Origin: Gammaproteobacteria bacterium
GTDB lineage: Bacteria; Pseudomonadota; Gammaproteobacteria; Chromatiales; Chromatiaceae
Direction: 5' to 3'
Length of the DNA: 56,917 nucleotides
NCBI GenBank assembly: GCA_009929855.1
Contig: RZZN01000024.1
Coordinates: 1-56,917 of the forward strand
Shown here: positions 8,752 to 18,604 of the stretch, one piece after another
Numbering within the stretch: position 1 is the first letter of the stretch
How the letters are laid out: every line of letters begins with the position of its first letter
Translations under genes and position numbers: made by a program
Notes under the pieces: generated by a model
Seen by the model: only the letters and a program-made list of their open reading frames with translations
Database searches by the model: none
Told to the model about the DNA's origin: nothing

Positions 8752-9231
8752 TCAAGCGTCGCCTGAATCACCTGGAGCGAGGCGCCAGCGATTGGCAGCC
8801 TGATCGTCAGTGGCCCGCGCCTCGACCCAACGCTCGCCCTCCGGAGTGGACTCCTTCTTCCAAAAGGGTGCGCGGGTCTTGAGGTGATCGATCAGAAACT
8901 CGCAGGCGCGGAAGGCATCGCCACGATGCTGGCTACTCACTCCGACCATGACGATCGGATCGCCTGGAGTCAAACGCCCTACACGGTGCAGGATCCTGAC
9001 ATCGATCAGATCCCATCGCGTCATGGCCTCCGTCACGATGGCGCTCAGCGCCTTCTCGGTCATCCCTGGATAGTGCTCCAAGGTCATGGCGGTGACACTG
9101 GTGTCGGCGTTGAAATCTCGCATCAAACCGATGAAGGTCACCACCGCGCCGACGCGCGGGTCACCCCCCCACAGGTCCGCTTGCTCGGCCAATGGATCGA
9201 ATGGCTCGGACTGGATCAGGATATGCGGCAT
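8752..9231 (-). CDS. moaE: Molybdopterin synthase catalytic subunit
   Basis: This 159-residue protein has the MoaE hallmarks: GAVVTFIGLMRDFN, MTLEHYPGMTE, ILHRVGRLTPGDPIVMVGVSSQHR and the catalytic region LKTRAPFWKKE, with the conserved lysines. MoaE, together with the sulfur carrier MoaD, converts cyclic pyranopterin monophosphate into molybdopterin. No moaD is found next to it; the only ubiquitin-like carrier in the window is ThiS at 15.1 kb. The C-terminal ten residues look variable. Confidence 0.94.
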   Translation of the reverse strand: MPHILIQSEPFDPLAEQADLWGGDPRVGAVVTFIGLMRDFNADTSVTAMTLEHYPGMTEKALSAIVTEAMTRWDLIDVRILHRVGRLTPGDPIVMVGVSSQHRGDAFRACEFLIDHLKTRAPFWKKESTPEGERWVEARATDDQAANRWRLAPGDSGDA

Positions 9232-9616
9232 GGGTCTCGACTCCTCCCGGGCGGTGACGATCTCGCCGATGCGGCAGCGGTCTCGTCGGTCCAGGACAAC
9301 TCACCATTGGGCAAAGGTCTTCGGCTGCTCGACGCGCTATCGTGACGGACCATCAGGGGCCAAGGGTTGAGGGGTTGGTTGGAGCCTCGCATTGACCCGG
9401 CGCTCACGTCCATGGGGCCAATAGGGTCACCGCCCGACGAGGAGTCGATCCTCGATCCGGTGCGTACCGCCCTGATCGGCTCAGCGGTTGCCGACCGCGG
9501 ACACCGTCAGACGTCGAGGATCGAGTCGAGCACGGGACTGTGCCGAGGCGTGGCGACGACGACCATGCCGTTGCGCAACGGCCGTCGCCTCACCGCTCGG
9601 TTGGGCGCGGTGCCGC
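9232..9616. other. Intergenic stretch, no gene supported
   Basis: This 385-base region separates moaE from the ferritin gene, both on the minus strand. I looked for a MoaD (a small protein ending in GG) upstream of moaE and found none in any frame. The frame in phase with moaE is closed by a stop about 80 bases upstream of its ATG. Remaining ORFs are Arg/Pro-rich shadows of GC-rich sequence. Confidence 0.45.
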
Positions 9617-10144
9617 TCAGGCCGCCGCTGCGCTCGCGCTGGCTTGAGCCATCGCTTTGGCCGCCGCGCCAAGCTCGTTGTCGATCATCAGAAGTCCTTC
9701 GCCTTTGTCGCCGAACAGACGCAGTCGGCCCAGGATGTCGTTGACCGTCGCCTCTTCCTCGATCTGCTCGGTGACGAACCAATGGAGAAAGATCCCAGTG
9801 GCATGGTCCTTTTCAGACAGTGCGTGATCGACCAGGTCGTTGATCGAGGCGGTCACCGACTGCTCATGCTCGAGTGTGCGCTCGAACATGGCGAGGATCG
9901 AGCCAGCCTTGGCCGGCGGCCCATCGATCCCGGCGAGCTTGACCTCCGCGCCCTGATCGAGCTGATAGCGCACCATCTTCAAGGCGTGCGCCATCTCCTC
10001 GCCGTGCTTGGCCATGAACCAGGCGGCGGTTCCGCGTAGATTGATCTCCTCGGCCTCGGTGGATAGGGCCAGATAGAGATAGGCCGAGTAGATCTCGCGA
10101 TTGATCTGCTCGCTCAGCTTGGTGGCCATGGTGGTGGAAATCAT
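9617..10144 (-). CDS. ftnA: Ferritin (non-heme iron storage)
   Basis: The ATG at 10144 has GAGGA about ten bases upstream and gives 175 residues, the usual ferritin length; the ORF continues upstream but with unrelated Trp/Arg-rich sequence. The four-helix ferritin pattern is clear: EIYSAYLYLALSTEAEE, WFMAKHGEEMAHALKM (ExxH iron ligands), and HWFVTEQIEEEATVNDIL. These carry the ferroxidase Glu/His ligands. It oxidises Fe(II) and stores Fe(III). The last 15 residues are Ala/Ser-rich. Monocistronic on the minus strand. Confidence 0.94.
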   Translation of the reverse strand: MISTTMATKLSEQINREIYSAYLYLALSTEAEEINLRGTAAWFMAKHGEEMAHALKMVRYQLDQGAEVKLAGIDGPPAKAGSILAMFERTLEHEQSVTASINDLVDHALSEKDHATGIFLHWFVTEQIEEEATVNDILGRLRLFGDKGEGLLMIDNELGAAAKAMAQASASAAAA

Positions 10145-10325
10145 CTCGGCGTCCTCGCGGTGGATGAATTGGAAGCGGTGGAGAGAGCGGACCCACCACC
10201 ATGGTGAGCCAGCCCCCCGTCCGGTCAAAGTGTGATTGTCGAATCAGCGATTTCAAGCCCGGCCGAGCCCCTGTTGGGTGTGATGCGCCCGGGCGAATGC
10301 TGCCCAGTGGGGGAGCCGCACTCGC

Positions 10326-10898
10326 TCAGCCAATCGGCGAGATGCCGATCAAGACTCGATGGAGCCAGAACATGAAGAGCAGATAGAGTCCGATCCCGCC
10401 CACGATCGCGATGGCATCGTTGATCGGACTCGGTGGGGCACCATGCACCGGCGGGCCGACACGGCGCTTGAGCGAGATCCGATCCGCGACCGCCCAGGCC
10501 AAGAAGGCGCCGAACAGCACGAGGTCGGCGAGCATCCCGTTGGCCAGCAGATGCGCGGTGGCCCAGATCTTGACCGCAAGCAACATGGGGTGCTTGGTGG
10601 CGCCCTGGATGCGACCCGGCAGATAGGCCGCAAGCAGCAGAGGGAAGACCGGCAGCAGTAACAATAGACTGACATGACGCAGCCAGGTCGGTGGCTCGTA
10701 GAGGATGACCGGCGCGAGCTGGACCTGCCCATAGCCCACGACGATCAGATAGAAACCGAGCAAGGCGATGACACCATAGCCGGCCTTCCAAGCGATCTCG
10801 CCGAAACGGGTGATGAATTGGGTCCGCCACTGGTCGTTGATGATCGAGATTGAATGGATCCCGAGAAACAGGATCAGACCCAAGAGTAACAATGCCAT
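10326..10898 (-). CDS. NnrU family membrane protein
   Basis: I chose the ATG at 10898 because GGAGA lies ten bases upstream; a TTG three codons earlier is too close to that site. The 190-residue protein has five to six membrane helices with the NnrU signature LGIHSISIINDQWR, PTWLRHVSLLLLLPVF and the conserved HPMLLAVKIWATAHLLANG (His-rich helix). NnrU proteins are linked to nitric-oxide and nitrite metabolism and resemble isoprenoid/phospholipid-modifying integral enzymes. Here it follows a DUF188 gene by 37 bases and shares its operon with glgB, so no nitrogen-oxide context is visible. Confidence 0.88.
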   Translation of the reverse strand: MALLLLGLILFLGIHSISIINDQWRTQFITRFGEIAWKAGYGVIALLGFYLIVVGYGQVQLAPVILYEPPTWLRHVSLLLLLPVFPLLLAAYLPGRIQGATKHPMLLAVKIWATAHLLANGMLADLVLFGAFLAWAVADRISLKRRVGPPVHGAPPSPINDAIAIVGGIGLYLLFMFWLHRVLIGISPIG

Positions 10899-10935
10899 GC
10901 CAATCAAGTCTCCATATCAAGATGATGATGTCGCT

Positions 10936-11388
10936 TCACCGCGAACCCCGCCGCGCAAGGATTCCATCCAAGGCATTGGCGAAGGCCTGCCGGTCGCGCG
11001 GCCCGAAGGCCGGTGGTCCGCCGGTCTGGATCCCGCTGCCGCGCAGGGTGTCCATGAAATCGCGCATGGTGAGGCGCTCGCGGATATTGTCCTTGGTATA
11101 GCGCTCACCGCGCGGATTCAATGCCAAACCACCCCGGTCGATGACCTCGGCGGCGAGCGGGATGTCGGCAGTGATGACCAGATCGCCAGGACTGAGTCGC
11201 TCGAGGATCGCCTGATCGGCGACGTCATAGCCAGCACCGACCTGGAGCGTGCGCACCAGCGGCGAGGGTGGCCGGCTCAGTGGTGCGTTCGCGACCAGCG
11301 TGACCCGCACGCCGACCCGCTCAGCCGCGCGGTAGAGGATCTCGCGCACGGCGCTCGGACAGGCATCGGCATCGACCCAGATCTGCAT
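10936..11388 (-). CDS. UPF0178/YaiI-YqxD family protein (DUF188)
   Basis: The 150-residue protein begins [24 protein letters not shown], the unmistakable start of the UPF0178 family, with further motifs [23 protein letters not shown] and [10 protein letters not shown]. The Asp-rich set suggests a PIN/NYN-like metal-dependent nuclease fold, but the family function is not established. It lies 13 bases after glgB and 37 bases before nnrU on the same strand, so it is probably co-transcribed with both. Confidence 0.92.
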   Translation of the reverse strand: MQIWVDADACPSAVREILYRAAERVGVRVTLVANAPLSRPPSPLVRTLQVGAGYDVADQAILERLSPGDLVITADIPLAAEVIDRGGLALNPRGERYTKDNIRERLTMRDFMDTLRGSGIQTGGPPAFGPRDRQAFANALDGILARRGSR

Positions 11389-11401
11389 CTGTCGTGATCG
11401 G

Positions 11402-13657
11402 TTAGTCGGCGTCTGCGGGATCGTCCGCCGGCGTCACGGACGGCTGTGTGGTCGGCTCGGGCTCACGCGACTCCCGCACCAGGATCAAGCCACCCAATGG
11501 GGGCAAGGCGATCGGGATCGAGTAGGGCCGTCCCATCCAGGATACCGGCTCGGCCGTCACGCCACCGGCGTTTCCGACATTGCCGCCACCATAGACCTCG
11601 GCATCCGAGTTGATCGCCTCGCGATAGAATCCATCCATTGGCACGCCGATGCGATAGCTCATGCGCGGCACCGGGGTGAAATTGAAGACCGCAGCGACGA
11701 TCCGCTCGCCTTGGCGGTCCTTGCGCAGATAGCTGAGCACCGATTGCGAGCTATCGTGACAGTCGATCCACTCGAAGCCAGCCGACTCGAAATCCACCTC
11801 GTGCAGCGCGGGCTCGGCGCGATAGAGCCGATTCAGATCCGTCACGATCCGCTTGACACCGGCATGTTGTGGACGCTCCAGCAGGTCCCAGTCCATCGCG
11901 GCGTCGAAATTCCATTCGGTTCCATGGGCGAATTCACATCCCTGAAAGAGCAGCTTCTTGCCGGGATAGCTGAACATGAAGGTATAGAGCAGACGCAGAC
12001 TCGCGAACTTCTGCCAGGCATCGCCGCACATCTTGTCGAGCATCGACCGTTTGCCATGGACGACCTCATCATGCGAGAAGGGCAGGACGAAATTCTCGCT
12101 GAAGGCATAGAGCAGCCCGAAGGTCAGCAGGTCGTGATGGAAATGACGATAGATTGGATCCTTCTCCATGTAGGCGAGTGTGTCGTGCATCCAACCCATG
12201 TTCCATTTCATGCTGAAGCCCAGACCACCGCGATAGGTCGGATGCGACACCGCCGGCCAGGCCGTGGATTCCTCGGCGATCATGAGAGTGCCGGGATAGC
12301 GCTCATGGGCGACGCTGTTGAGCTGGCGGATGAAGTCCACGGCCTCCAGGTTCTCGTTGCCACCATATTTGTTGGGAACCCACTCGCCGGGATTGCGCGA
12401 GTAGTCGAGATAGAGCATGGAGGCGACCGCATCGACACGCAGTCCGTCGAGATGAAATTCCTCCAGCCAATAGAGCGCGCTGGAGAGCAGAAAATTCTTC
12501 ACCTCATGACGTCCGTAGTTGAAGATGAGCGTTCCCCAATCGCGATGCTCGCCCAGCCGCGGATCGGCGTGCTCGTAGAGCGCCGAGCCATCGAAACGCG
12601 CCAGGGCGAAGCGATCCTTCGGGAAGTGCGCCGGCACCCAATCCAGGATCACCCCGATGCCACGGCCATGCAGATGATCGACGAAGAAACGAAAATCATC
12701 CGGTGAGCCAAAACGGGCGGTTGGCGCGAAATAGCCGGTGCACTGATAACCCCAGGAGGCATCGAGTGGATGCTCGGTGATCGGCAGCAGCTCCACATGC
12801 GTGAAGCCCAGATCGATGACATGGTCGGCGAGCTGCTCGGCCAGCTCCCGATAGCTCAGAAAGCCGCCATCCTCGCGCCGCCGCCAGGAGCCGAGATGGA
12901 CCTCGTAGACCGCGAGCGGCCGCGCCTGCCATGGTGTCGCGGCACGCCGTGCCATCCAATCATCGTCCGACCACTGGAAGCGGCTCGCCACCGGGAGCAG
13001 CACCGCGGTCGCGGGACGCTCTTGAAAGGCTTGGCCATAGGGGTCGATCTTGACGTGAATGTTGGTGTCGCGGTCGCGGATCTCGTACTTGTAGAAGCCC
13101 TTCGGCCCGAGACCTGGGATGAACAGCTCCCAGACACCGCTGCCGCCACGCACCCGCATGGGATGGACGCGCCCATCCCAGTGATTGAAGTCGCCGACCA
13201 CGCTCACCCGCTCGGCGCCCGGTGCCCAGACCGCGAATTGGATACCAGCCACGCCATCGACCTCGCGCGGATGCGCGCCGAGAAAGCGGTAGGCATGCCA
13301 ATGACGTCCCTCGCCGAAGAGGTGCAGATCGAATTCGCCGAGCTGGACAGGGAAGCAGTAGGGATCATGGTGGACATGGCGCAGACCCGCCTTGTCCACC
13401 CAATCGATTCGATAGCGCTCAGGAACCTTTGAGGCCGTACCCTCCCAAACGAAGAAATCAGTCCCCTCGACGCGGGTCATCGCGGCATCGGCCTCGACCA
13501 GGAGCACGCTCTCGGCTTCGGGCAGAAAGACGTGCACCCGCGTCTGGTCACCGCGTGGATGACGCCCGAGGACCTCGCACGGATCATGATGGCGTGCCTC
13601 GATGATCCGCTGCCAGGACTCGGGAAGCTTGGAGGATTCTGATGTCGCGTGCGCCAT
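11402..13657 (-). CDS. glgB: 1,4-alpha-glucan branching enzyme
   Basis: The product is a full-length branching enzyme of 751 residues from the ATG at 13657 (AAGGA eleven bases upstream); a GTG at 13702 would add 15 residues and cannot be excluded. An N-terminal CBM48 module ([32 protein letters not shown]) is followed by a GH13 catalytic barrel. Catalytic features are [18 protein letters not shown] (Asp nucleophile), [10 protein letters not shown] (Glu acid/base) and [14 protein letters not shown] (third Asp). It makes alpha-1,6 branches in glycogen. It is divergent from glgC, sharing the roughly 200-base intergenic control region. Confidence 0.96.
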   Translation of the reverse strand: MAHATSESSKLPESWQRIIEARHHDPCEVLGRHPRGDQTRVHVFLPEAESVLLVEADAAMTRVEGTDFFVWEGTASKVPERYRIDWVDKAGLRHVHHDPYCFPVQLGEFDLHLFGEGRHWHAYRFLGAHPREVDGVAGIQFAVWAPGAERVSVVGDFNHWDGRVHPMRVRGGSGVWELFIPGLGPKGFYKYEIRDRDTNIHVKIDPYGQAFQERPATAVLLPVASRFQWSDDDWMARRAATPWQARPLAVYEVHLGSWRRREDGGFLSYRELAEQLADHVIDLGFTHVELLPITEHPLDASWGYQCTGYFAPTARFGSPDDFRFFVDHLHGRGIGVILDWVPAHFPKDRFALARFDGSALYEHADPRLGEHRDWGTLIFNYGRHEVKNFLLSSALYWLEEFHLDGLRVDAVASMLYLDYSRNPGEWVPNKYGGNENLEAVDFIRQLNSVAHERYPGTLMIAEESTAWPAVSHPTYRGGLGFSMKWNMGWMHDTLAYMEKDPIYRHFHHDLLTFGLLYAFSENFVLPFSHDEVVHGKRSMLDKMCGDAWQKFASLRLLYTFMFSYPGKKLLFQGCEFAHGTEWNFDAAMDWDLLERPQHAGVKRIVTDLNRLYRAEPALHEVDFESAGFEWIDCHDSSQSVLSYLRKDRQGERIVAAVFNFTPVPRMSYRIGVPMDGFYREAINSDAEVYGGGNVGNAGGVTAEPVSWMGRPYSIPIALPPLGGLILVRESREPEPTTQPSVTPADDPADAD

Positions 13658-13844
13658 GATGGTGGACTGTTCCTTCGCGGTCGGATCGTGAGACGCCGTC
13701 ACGCGGATCTCTTGCGTCTGCTGACTCAGCGGGTATGTGCCCGGAGGAGGTTGGCGCGCCTGATGGGGCTGACCCCGCCGTTGCGTGCCAGCTTGATGGT
13801 ACCATAGGCCGGTGGCTTGACATGCCGGCGCTCATCCAACCCAT

Positions 13845-13851
13845 AAGGAGG
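13845..13851 (+). promoter_or_regulatory. Strong ribosome-binding site of glgC
   Basis: AAGGAGG lies four bases ahead of the glgC ATG. It is the longest Shine-Dalgarno match I noticed in the window and fixes the glgC start. Confidence 0.8.
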
Positions 13852-13855
13852 TTTT

Positions 13856-15127
13856 ATGCCCCAAACCAACCCACGCTTCGTCAGTCGCCTGACCCGCAAC
13901 ACCCTGGCGCTGATCCTGGCAGGGGGACGGGGATCGCGCCTGATGCATCTCACGGCCTGGCGCTCCAAGCCAGCCGTGCCCTTTGGTGGCAAATTCCGCA
14001 TCATCGATTTCCCGCTCTCCAACTGCATCAACTCCGGGATCCGCAGGATCGGGGTCTTGACCCAATACAAGGCACACTCGTTGATCCTGCACATCCAGAA
14101 AGGCTGGGGCTTCCTGCGTGGCGAGTTCGGCGAGTTCGTCGAGCTATGGCCCGCTCAGCAGCGGGTCGCCGAGACCTCCTGGTACGCCGGAACGGCTGAC
14201 GCGGTGTTTCAGAATCTCGACATCATCCGCGACCACAATCCGGACTATGTCCTGATCCTCGCGGGTGATCACATCTACAAGATGGACTATGGCGCCATGA
14301 TCGCCTATCACGTCGAATCTGGCGCCGACATGACGGTTGGCTGCCTCGAGGTGGAGAGCGAGCGCGCGCGCGAGTTCGGGGTGATGGAGGTCGATGAAGC
14401 AGGACGGGTGAGACAGTTCGCTGAAAAGCCCAAGGAGCCCTTCACGATCCCAGGGAGTCCCGGCAAGAGCTTGATCTCGATGGGCATCTACGTCTTCAAT
14501 CGGAGCTTTCTCTACGAGCAGCTGATCAAGGACGCCGACACGCCGCGCTCGTCGCGCGACTTCGGCAAGGACATCATCCCATCCGTGATCAAGAGCTACC
14601 GGGTGATGGCGCACAGCTTTCGGGATCCGCGCACCAACGAGCAAGCCTATTGGCGCGACGTCGGCACCGTGGATGCGTTCTGGGAGGCCAACTTGGAGCT
14701 GATCGGCGTGACGCCGCCCCTGAGCCTCTACGACAAGGGCTGGCCGATCTGGACCTATCAGGAGCAGCTGCCGCCAGCGAAGTTCGTCTTCGACGATGAG
14801 GACCGGCGTGGCATGGCGGTCGACTCCATGGTGTCCGGCGGCTGTATCATCTCGGGGGCCACGGTGCGGCACTCGTTGTTATTCTCCAATGTCCGGGTCA
14901 ACTCATATAGCTATGTGCAGGACTCGGTCTTGCTCCCGGACGTGGTGATCGGGCGCAATTGCACCATCCGCAATGCGGTGATCGACAGTCTCTGCCAGAT
15001 CGAGGAAGGGATGTCGATCGGGGTCGATCCGGAGGCCGATCGGCAGGCCGGCTTCCATGTGAGCGAGGGTGGCGTGACACTCGTCACGGCCGAGATGCTC
15101 GGCCAGGATCCGAACCATGTGCGTTGA
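13856..15127 (+). CDS. glgC: Glucose-1-phosphate adenylyltransferase
   Basis: The 423-residue protein has the nucleotidyltransferase motif [13 protein letters not shown], the substrate-binding [20 protein letters not shown], the catalytic region [16 protein letters not shown] and a C-terminal left-handed beta-helix of hexapeptide-like repeats ([21 protein letters not shown]). It makes ADP-glucose, the committed step of bacterial glycogen synthesis. The start is fixed by a strong AAGGAGG. Divergent from glgB, so the two share a control region. Its 3' end abuts thiS. Confidence 0.96.
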   Translation: MPQTNPRFVSRLTRNTLALILAGGRGSRLMHLTAWRSKPAVPFGGKFRIIDFPLSNCINSGIRRIGVLTQYKAHSLILHIQKGWGFLRGEFGEFVELWPAQQRVAETSWYAGTADAVFQNLDIIRDHNPDYVLILAGDHIYKMDYGAMIAYHVESGADMTVGCLEVESERAREFGVMEVDEAGRVRQFAEKPKEPFTIPGSPGKSLISMGIYVFNRSFLYEQLIKDADTPRSSRDFGKDIIPSVIKSYRVMAHSFRDPRTNEQAYWRDVGTVDAFWEANLELIGVTPPLSLYDKGWPIWTYQEQLPPAKFVFDDEDRRGMAVDSMVSGGCIISGATVRHSLLFSNVRVNSYSYVQDSVLLPDVVIGRNCTIRNAVIDSLCQIEEGMSIGVDPEADRQAGFHVSEGGVTLVTAEMLGQDPNHVR

Positions 15128-15137
15128 GCAGCGGCCA

Positions 15138-15341
15138 ATGATGCGCATCGAGCTCAATGGCGCCACATTCGAGGTCGCCGAGCACACCACCATGGCCGAG
15201 CTGATCGAGCTGCGGCGGCTCACTGGTCGGCGTCTGGCGGTCGAGGTCAATGCCGAGCTGCTCCCGCGCGGTCGCTTCGCCGACTACCGGTTGGCGCCAG
15301 GCGATCGCGTCGAGATCATCCATGCCGTGGGCGGCGGCTGA
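15138..15341 (+). CDS. thiS: Sulfur carrier protein ThiS
   Basis: A 67-residue ubiquitin-like protein beginning MRIELNGATFEVAEH and ending in the required HAVGGG, whose terminal glycine is thiocarboxylated to donate sulfur to the thiazole ring of thiamine. Two adjacent ATGs (15138 and 15141) are equally possible starts; an ORF from 15117 overlaps the end of glgC. thiG follows 83 bases downstream. It could in principle also serve other sulfur-transfer pathways. Confidence 0.92.
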   Translation: MMRIELNGATFEVAEHTTMAELIELRRLTGRRLAVEVNAELLPRGRFADYRLAPGDRVEIIHAVGGG

Positions 15342-15366
15342 GCCGTCGCCACACCAACTGTTCGCC

Positions 15367-15390
15367 GCGCGAGGGCCATCGCCCTCGCGC
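15367..15390 (+). terminator. Hairpin between thiS and thiG
   Basis: A perfect 10-bp stem (GCGCGAGGGC / GCCCTCGCGC) closed by a four-base CATC loop. No U-run follows, so it is more likely a transcript-processing or partial attenuation element than a complete intrinsic terminator. Confidence 0.5.
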
Positions 15391-15424
15391 CGCCCCACCT
15401 GACACTTCATGACGAGCAAGACTG

Positions 15425-16222
15425 ATGAGCAACGCGACCGTCGCCACCGATCATTTCACACTCGCCGGCCGGGACTACCATTCCCGTTTGCTGGTCGGCA
15501 CAGGAAAATACAAGGACTTGGACGAAACCGCCCGAGCCATCGAGGCGAGTGGCGCCGAGATCGTCACGGTCGCGGTGCGGCGCACCAATCTCGGCCAGAA
15601 CCCGGACGAGCCCAATATCCTGGATGTCCTCTCGCCCACGCGCTACACGATCCTGCCGAACACGGCTGGGTGTTATGACGTCGCGACCGCGGTGCGAACC
15701 TGCCGTCTGGCACGCGAGCTGCTCGACGGTCACTCATTGGTCAAGCTGGAGGTCCTGGGCGATGAAAAGACGCTCTTCCCGGACGTGATCGCCACGCTCA
15801 AGGCCGCCGAGGAGTTGGTCAAGGACGATTTCCAGGTGATGGTCTACACCAATGACGACCCGATCGTTGCCCGCCAGCTCGAGGAGATCGGCTGTATCGC
15901 GGTGATGCCATTGGCCGCGCCGATCGGCTCGGGCCTCGGGATCCGCAATCCACTCAACATCCGGACCATCGTCGAGAACGCGCATGTCCCCATCCTGGTC
16001 GATGCCGGCGTGGGCACCGCCTCCGATGCCGCGGTCGCCATGGAGCTCGGGTGCGACGGCGTGCTCATGAATACCGCGATCGCCGCCGCGCGCGATCCGC
16101 TGTTGATGGCCAGCGCCATGCGCAAGGCGGTCGAGGCCGGACGCGAGGCCTATCTCGCCGGCCGGATGGCCCCGAAACGCTTCGCCTCCGCCTCCTCGCC
16201 GCTCGAGGGTCTCTTCTTCTAA
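15425..16222 (+). CDS. thiG: Thiazole synthase
   Basis: This 265-residue TIM-barrel protein has the ThiG signatures [40 protein letters not shown], the Schiff-base lysine in [16 protein letters not shown], and the phosphate-binding [11 protein letters not shown] and [18 protein letters not shown]. It condenses 1-deoxyxylulose 5-phosphate, dehydroglycine/iminoglycine and ThiS-thiocarboxylate into the thiamine thiazole. thiS lies directly upstream. A thiO/thiH gene that would provide dehydroglycine is not in the window. Confidence 0.96.
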   Translation: MSNATVATDHFTLAGRDYHSRLLVGTGKYKDLDETARAIEASGAEIVTVAVRRTNLGQNPDEPNILDVLSPTRYTILPNTAGCYDVATAVRTCRLARELLDGHSLVKLEVLGDEKTLFPDVIATLKAAEELVKDDFQVMVYTNDDPIVARQLEEIGCIAVMPLAAPIGSGLGIRNPLNIRTIVENAHVPILVDAGVGTASDAAVAMELGCDGVLMNTAIAAARDPLLMASAMRKAVEAGREAYLAGRMAPKRFASASSPLEGLFF

Positions 16223-16265
16223 GCACTGGGGGACCCGGATCCGGCCCGAGGGCGTGGGTGCTGTC

Positions 16266-17000
16266 ATGACCACTGACGACGCGAGCGAGTCGAGCCATGC
16301 CGAGGAGTGGCCACGGCGCCGGGTGCGCAGCTATGTGCTGCGCGAGGGGCGCTTGACCGCGGCCCAGGAGCGCGCCTTTCGCGACCTTTGGCCGCGCTAC
16401 GGTGTCAACTGGGTCGCGGGCGAGCCGCTCGCCTTGCCCGCGCTCTTCGGCGATGCCCGACCGGTCATCCTGGAAATCGGCTTCGGCAATGGTGAGTCGC
16501 TGGCCAGCATGGCGCAGCAACGAGCCGATCACAATTGGCTCGGCATCGAGGTGCATCGCCCCGGGGTCGGCCATCTGCTGATCGAGATCGAGCGGCGCGG
16601 GTTGGACAATCTGCGCGTGCTCCGTCATGACGCGGTCGAGGTACTTGCACACGGCATCACGCCCGGTGCGCTCGCTGGCGTTCAGCTGTTCTTCCCTGAT
16701 CCCTGGCCGAAGCGCCGCCATCACAAACGCCGGATCCTGACCCCCGAGATGGTCGATCTGTTGGCCCGGGCGATCCGGCCAGGCGGCGTCTTCCATGCCG
16801 CCACCGATTGGCAGCCCTATGCCCAGCAGATGCTCGCGACCCTGGAGGGCGCCCAGACCACCTTCGTGAACCTGGCCGGACCTGGTCATTACGCCCCGCG
16901 TCCAGCGACCCGCCCGCTCACCCGCTTCGAGCAACGCGGCGAGCGTCTCGGGCATGCGGTCTTCGATCTGATGTTTCGCCGACGCGAATGGCCGGACTGA
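16266..17000 (+). CDS. trmB: tRNA (guanine-N7-)-methyltransferase
   Basis: I chose the ATG at 16266 (244 residues); a GTG four codons upstream is also open. The SAM-binding motif VILEIGFGNGESLASMAQ, the LGIEVHRPGVG segment and the family hallmark LFFPDPWPKRRHHKRR, which binds tRNA and SAM, are all present. The enzyme makes m7G46 in the tRNA variable loop. Its stop overlaps the start of the ABC ATPase gene (16988), suggesting translational coupling. Confidence 0.94.
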   Translation: MTTDDASESSHAEEWPRRRVRSYVLREGRLTAAQERAFRDLWPRYGVNWVAGEPLALPALFGDARPVILEIGFGNGESLASMAQQRADHNWLGIEVHRPGVGHLLIEIERRGLDNLRVLRHDAVEVLAHGITPGALAGVQLFFPDPWPKRRHHKRRILTPEMVDLLARAIRPGGVFHAATDWQPYAQQMLATLEGAQTTFVNLAGPGHYAPRPATRPLTRFEQRGERLGHAVFDLMFRRREWPD

Positions 17001-17656
17001 GGATCGAGGGGCTGCGCACACGCGTGCTTGGGCCACTCGACCTGACCCTGACCGCAGGCGAGTTGGTGCTCGTGTCGGGGCCGTCCGGGTCGGGCAAGAG
17101 TCTACTGCTGCGCGCGATCGCCGACCTGGATCCACATGAGGGCGAGGTCTGGCTGAACGATGAGGCGCGCTCGGGGATGGCCCCTTGGCGCTGGCGACAA
17201 CGGGTTGGACTGCTTCCGGCCGAATCATCCTGGTGGGCCGAAACCGTCGGCGAGCATCTGCCCGGGGTCCAGACGGCGGGAGCGCGACGCTTCACGCGCA
17301 CCCCGCGGGCAACGCCCGCGCCCAGCGCGGCACCGCCATCCATGCTGCACGACTGGCTCGCACGGCTCGGTTTCGCGCCCGACGTGCTCGACTGGTCGAT
17401 CGAGCGGCTCTCCACTGGCGAGCGTCAGCGGCTCGCGCTCGTGCGCCTGCTGGTCCGTCTTCCAGAGGTCTTGCTGCTCGACGAGGCCAGCGCCAACCTG
17501 GACCCGGCCAATACCGCCCAGGTCGAGTCGATCCTCGCGCACTACCGTCAGACCCGGCGAGCACCCGTGCTCTGGATCAGCCATGACCCCGCACAGCACG
17601 AGCGTCTCGGCGGTCGCGCGCTGGTCATCCGACAGCGCGCACTGGAGCCGGCATGA
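16988..17656 (+). CDS. ABC transporter ATP-binding protein (FetA/YbbL-like)
   Basis: The ATG at 16988 lies inside the end of trmB. The 222-residue ATPase has Walker A GPSGSGKSLL, Q-loop region, signature LSTGERQRLALVRLL, Walker B VLLLDEASANLDP and H-loop ISHD. It overlaps the UPF0014 permease that follows by four bases. This pairing is that of E. coli FetAB, an iron exporter that helps against peroxide stress. An insertion of about 25 mostly small and basic residues (around residues 97-120, TAGARRFTRTPRATPAP) between the Q-loop and the signature is unusual for the family. Confidence 0.88.
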   Translation: MAGLRIEGLRTRVLGPLDLTLTAGELVLVSGPSGSGKSLLLRAIADLDPHEGEVWLNDEARSGMAPWRWRQRVGLLPAESSWWAETVGEHLPGVQTAGARRFTRTPRATPAPSAAPPSMLHDWLARLGFAPDVLDWSIERLSTGERQRLALVRLLVRLPEVLLLDEASANLDPANTAQVESILAHYRQTRRAPVLWISHDPAQHERLGGRALVIRQRALEPA

Positions 17657-18459
17657 CCCTCATCACGTTGCAGCCACTCGACCTGGCTCTGGCCTCGCTG
17701 CTGGTACTGCTGCTTGCGGGCATCTCCTGGTGGCTGCGCCTCGGGATCGCGGGTCGGGTGCTGGTCGCCGCACTGCGCAGCACGGTGCAACTCATGCTGG
17801 TTGGGCTGGTGCTCAAGGCGCTCTTCGACCTGACCAGTCTTGCGCTGATCGCACTCATGGCGCTGGTGATGCTCGCGGTCGCCGGTCTCGAAGTGATGCA
17901 GCGCCAGAAGCGCCGCTATCTGGGACCCTGGGGCTACGGGATCGGCATCACCTCCATGTTTCTCTCCTCCTTCAGCGTCACCCTGCTCGCCGTGACGCTG
18001 ATCATCGGGGTCGACCCCTGGTACCAGCCCCAATATCTGATCCCACTGCTCGGCATGCTGCTCGGCAACACCATGACCGGGATCGCGGTGGCGCTCGATA
18101 GTCTGACCCGCCAGGCCTGGGACGCCCGCGGGCGCATCGAGGCGCGACTCCTGAGCGGGGCGACCTGGGACGAGGCGATCGAGCTGGTGCGCCGCGACGC
18201 ACTGCGCTCCGGCCTCATCCCCATGATCAATGCCATGGCGACCGCGGGATTGGTGAGCCTGCCCGGCATGATGACCGGTCAGATCCTCTCCGGCAGCCCG
18301 CCCATGGAGGCTGCCAAGTATCAGCTGCTCATCATGTTCCTGATCTCGGCGGGCACTGGACTGGGCGCCATGGCCGCGGTCTGGATCGGCTCGCGCCGGC
18401 TCTTCGACGAGCGTCAACGACTGCGCCTCGATCGGCTTTCCGGGGCGGCTGGACATTAA
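17653..18459 (+). CDS. UPF0014 family permease (FetB/YbbM-like)
   Basis: The 268-residue protein has about seven membrane helices and the UPF0014 core: RSTVQLMLVGLVLKALF, LIPLLGMLLGNTMTGIAVALD, a long cytoplasmic helix with EARLLSGATWDEAI, and LVSLPGMMTGQILSGSPP. It overlaps the ATP-binding gene by four bases (ATGA) and should form with it an FetAB-type exporter. In E. coli this system exports iron; the substrate here is inferred from the family only. Confidence 0.9.
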   Translation: MTLITLQPLDLALASLLVLLLAGISWWLRLGIAGRVLVAALRSTVQLMLVGLVLKALFDLTSLALIALMALVMLAVAGLEVMQRQKRRYLGPWGYGIGITSMFLSSFSVTLLAVTLIIGVDPWYQPQYLIPLLGMLLGNTMTGIAVALDSLTRQAWDARGRIEARLLSGATWDEAIELVRRDALRSGLIPMINAMATAGLVSLPGMMTGQILSGSPPMEAAKYQLLIMFLISAGTGLGAMAAVWIGSRRLFDERQRLRLDRLSGAAGH

Positions 18460-18604
18460 CCGCCGCTGGCCGCGACCCTGTGAGTATCCAAGATCGCGCG
18501 CCTCCCGAGTTTCATGCTTTCGGCGCACGGGTCTCCCGATACAATAGACTGCATCATCGACGACGCGCGAGGTGTCGTCACTTTCGATCCAGCGAAGTCA
18601 ACTC

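Noticed and set aside
9232-9500. A moaD gene next to moaE
   Set aside because: No small ORF ending in a GG motif is present in any frame.
15128-15424. TPP riboswitch upstream of thiS or thiG
   Set aside because: No CUGAGA/thi-box sequence pair is visible; only a simple hairpin lies between the two genes.
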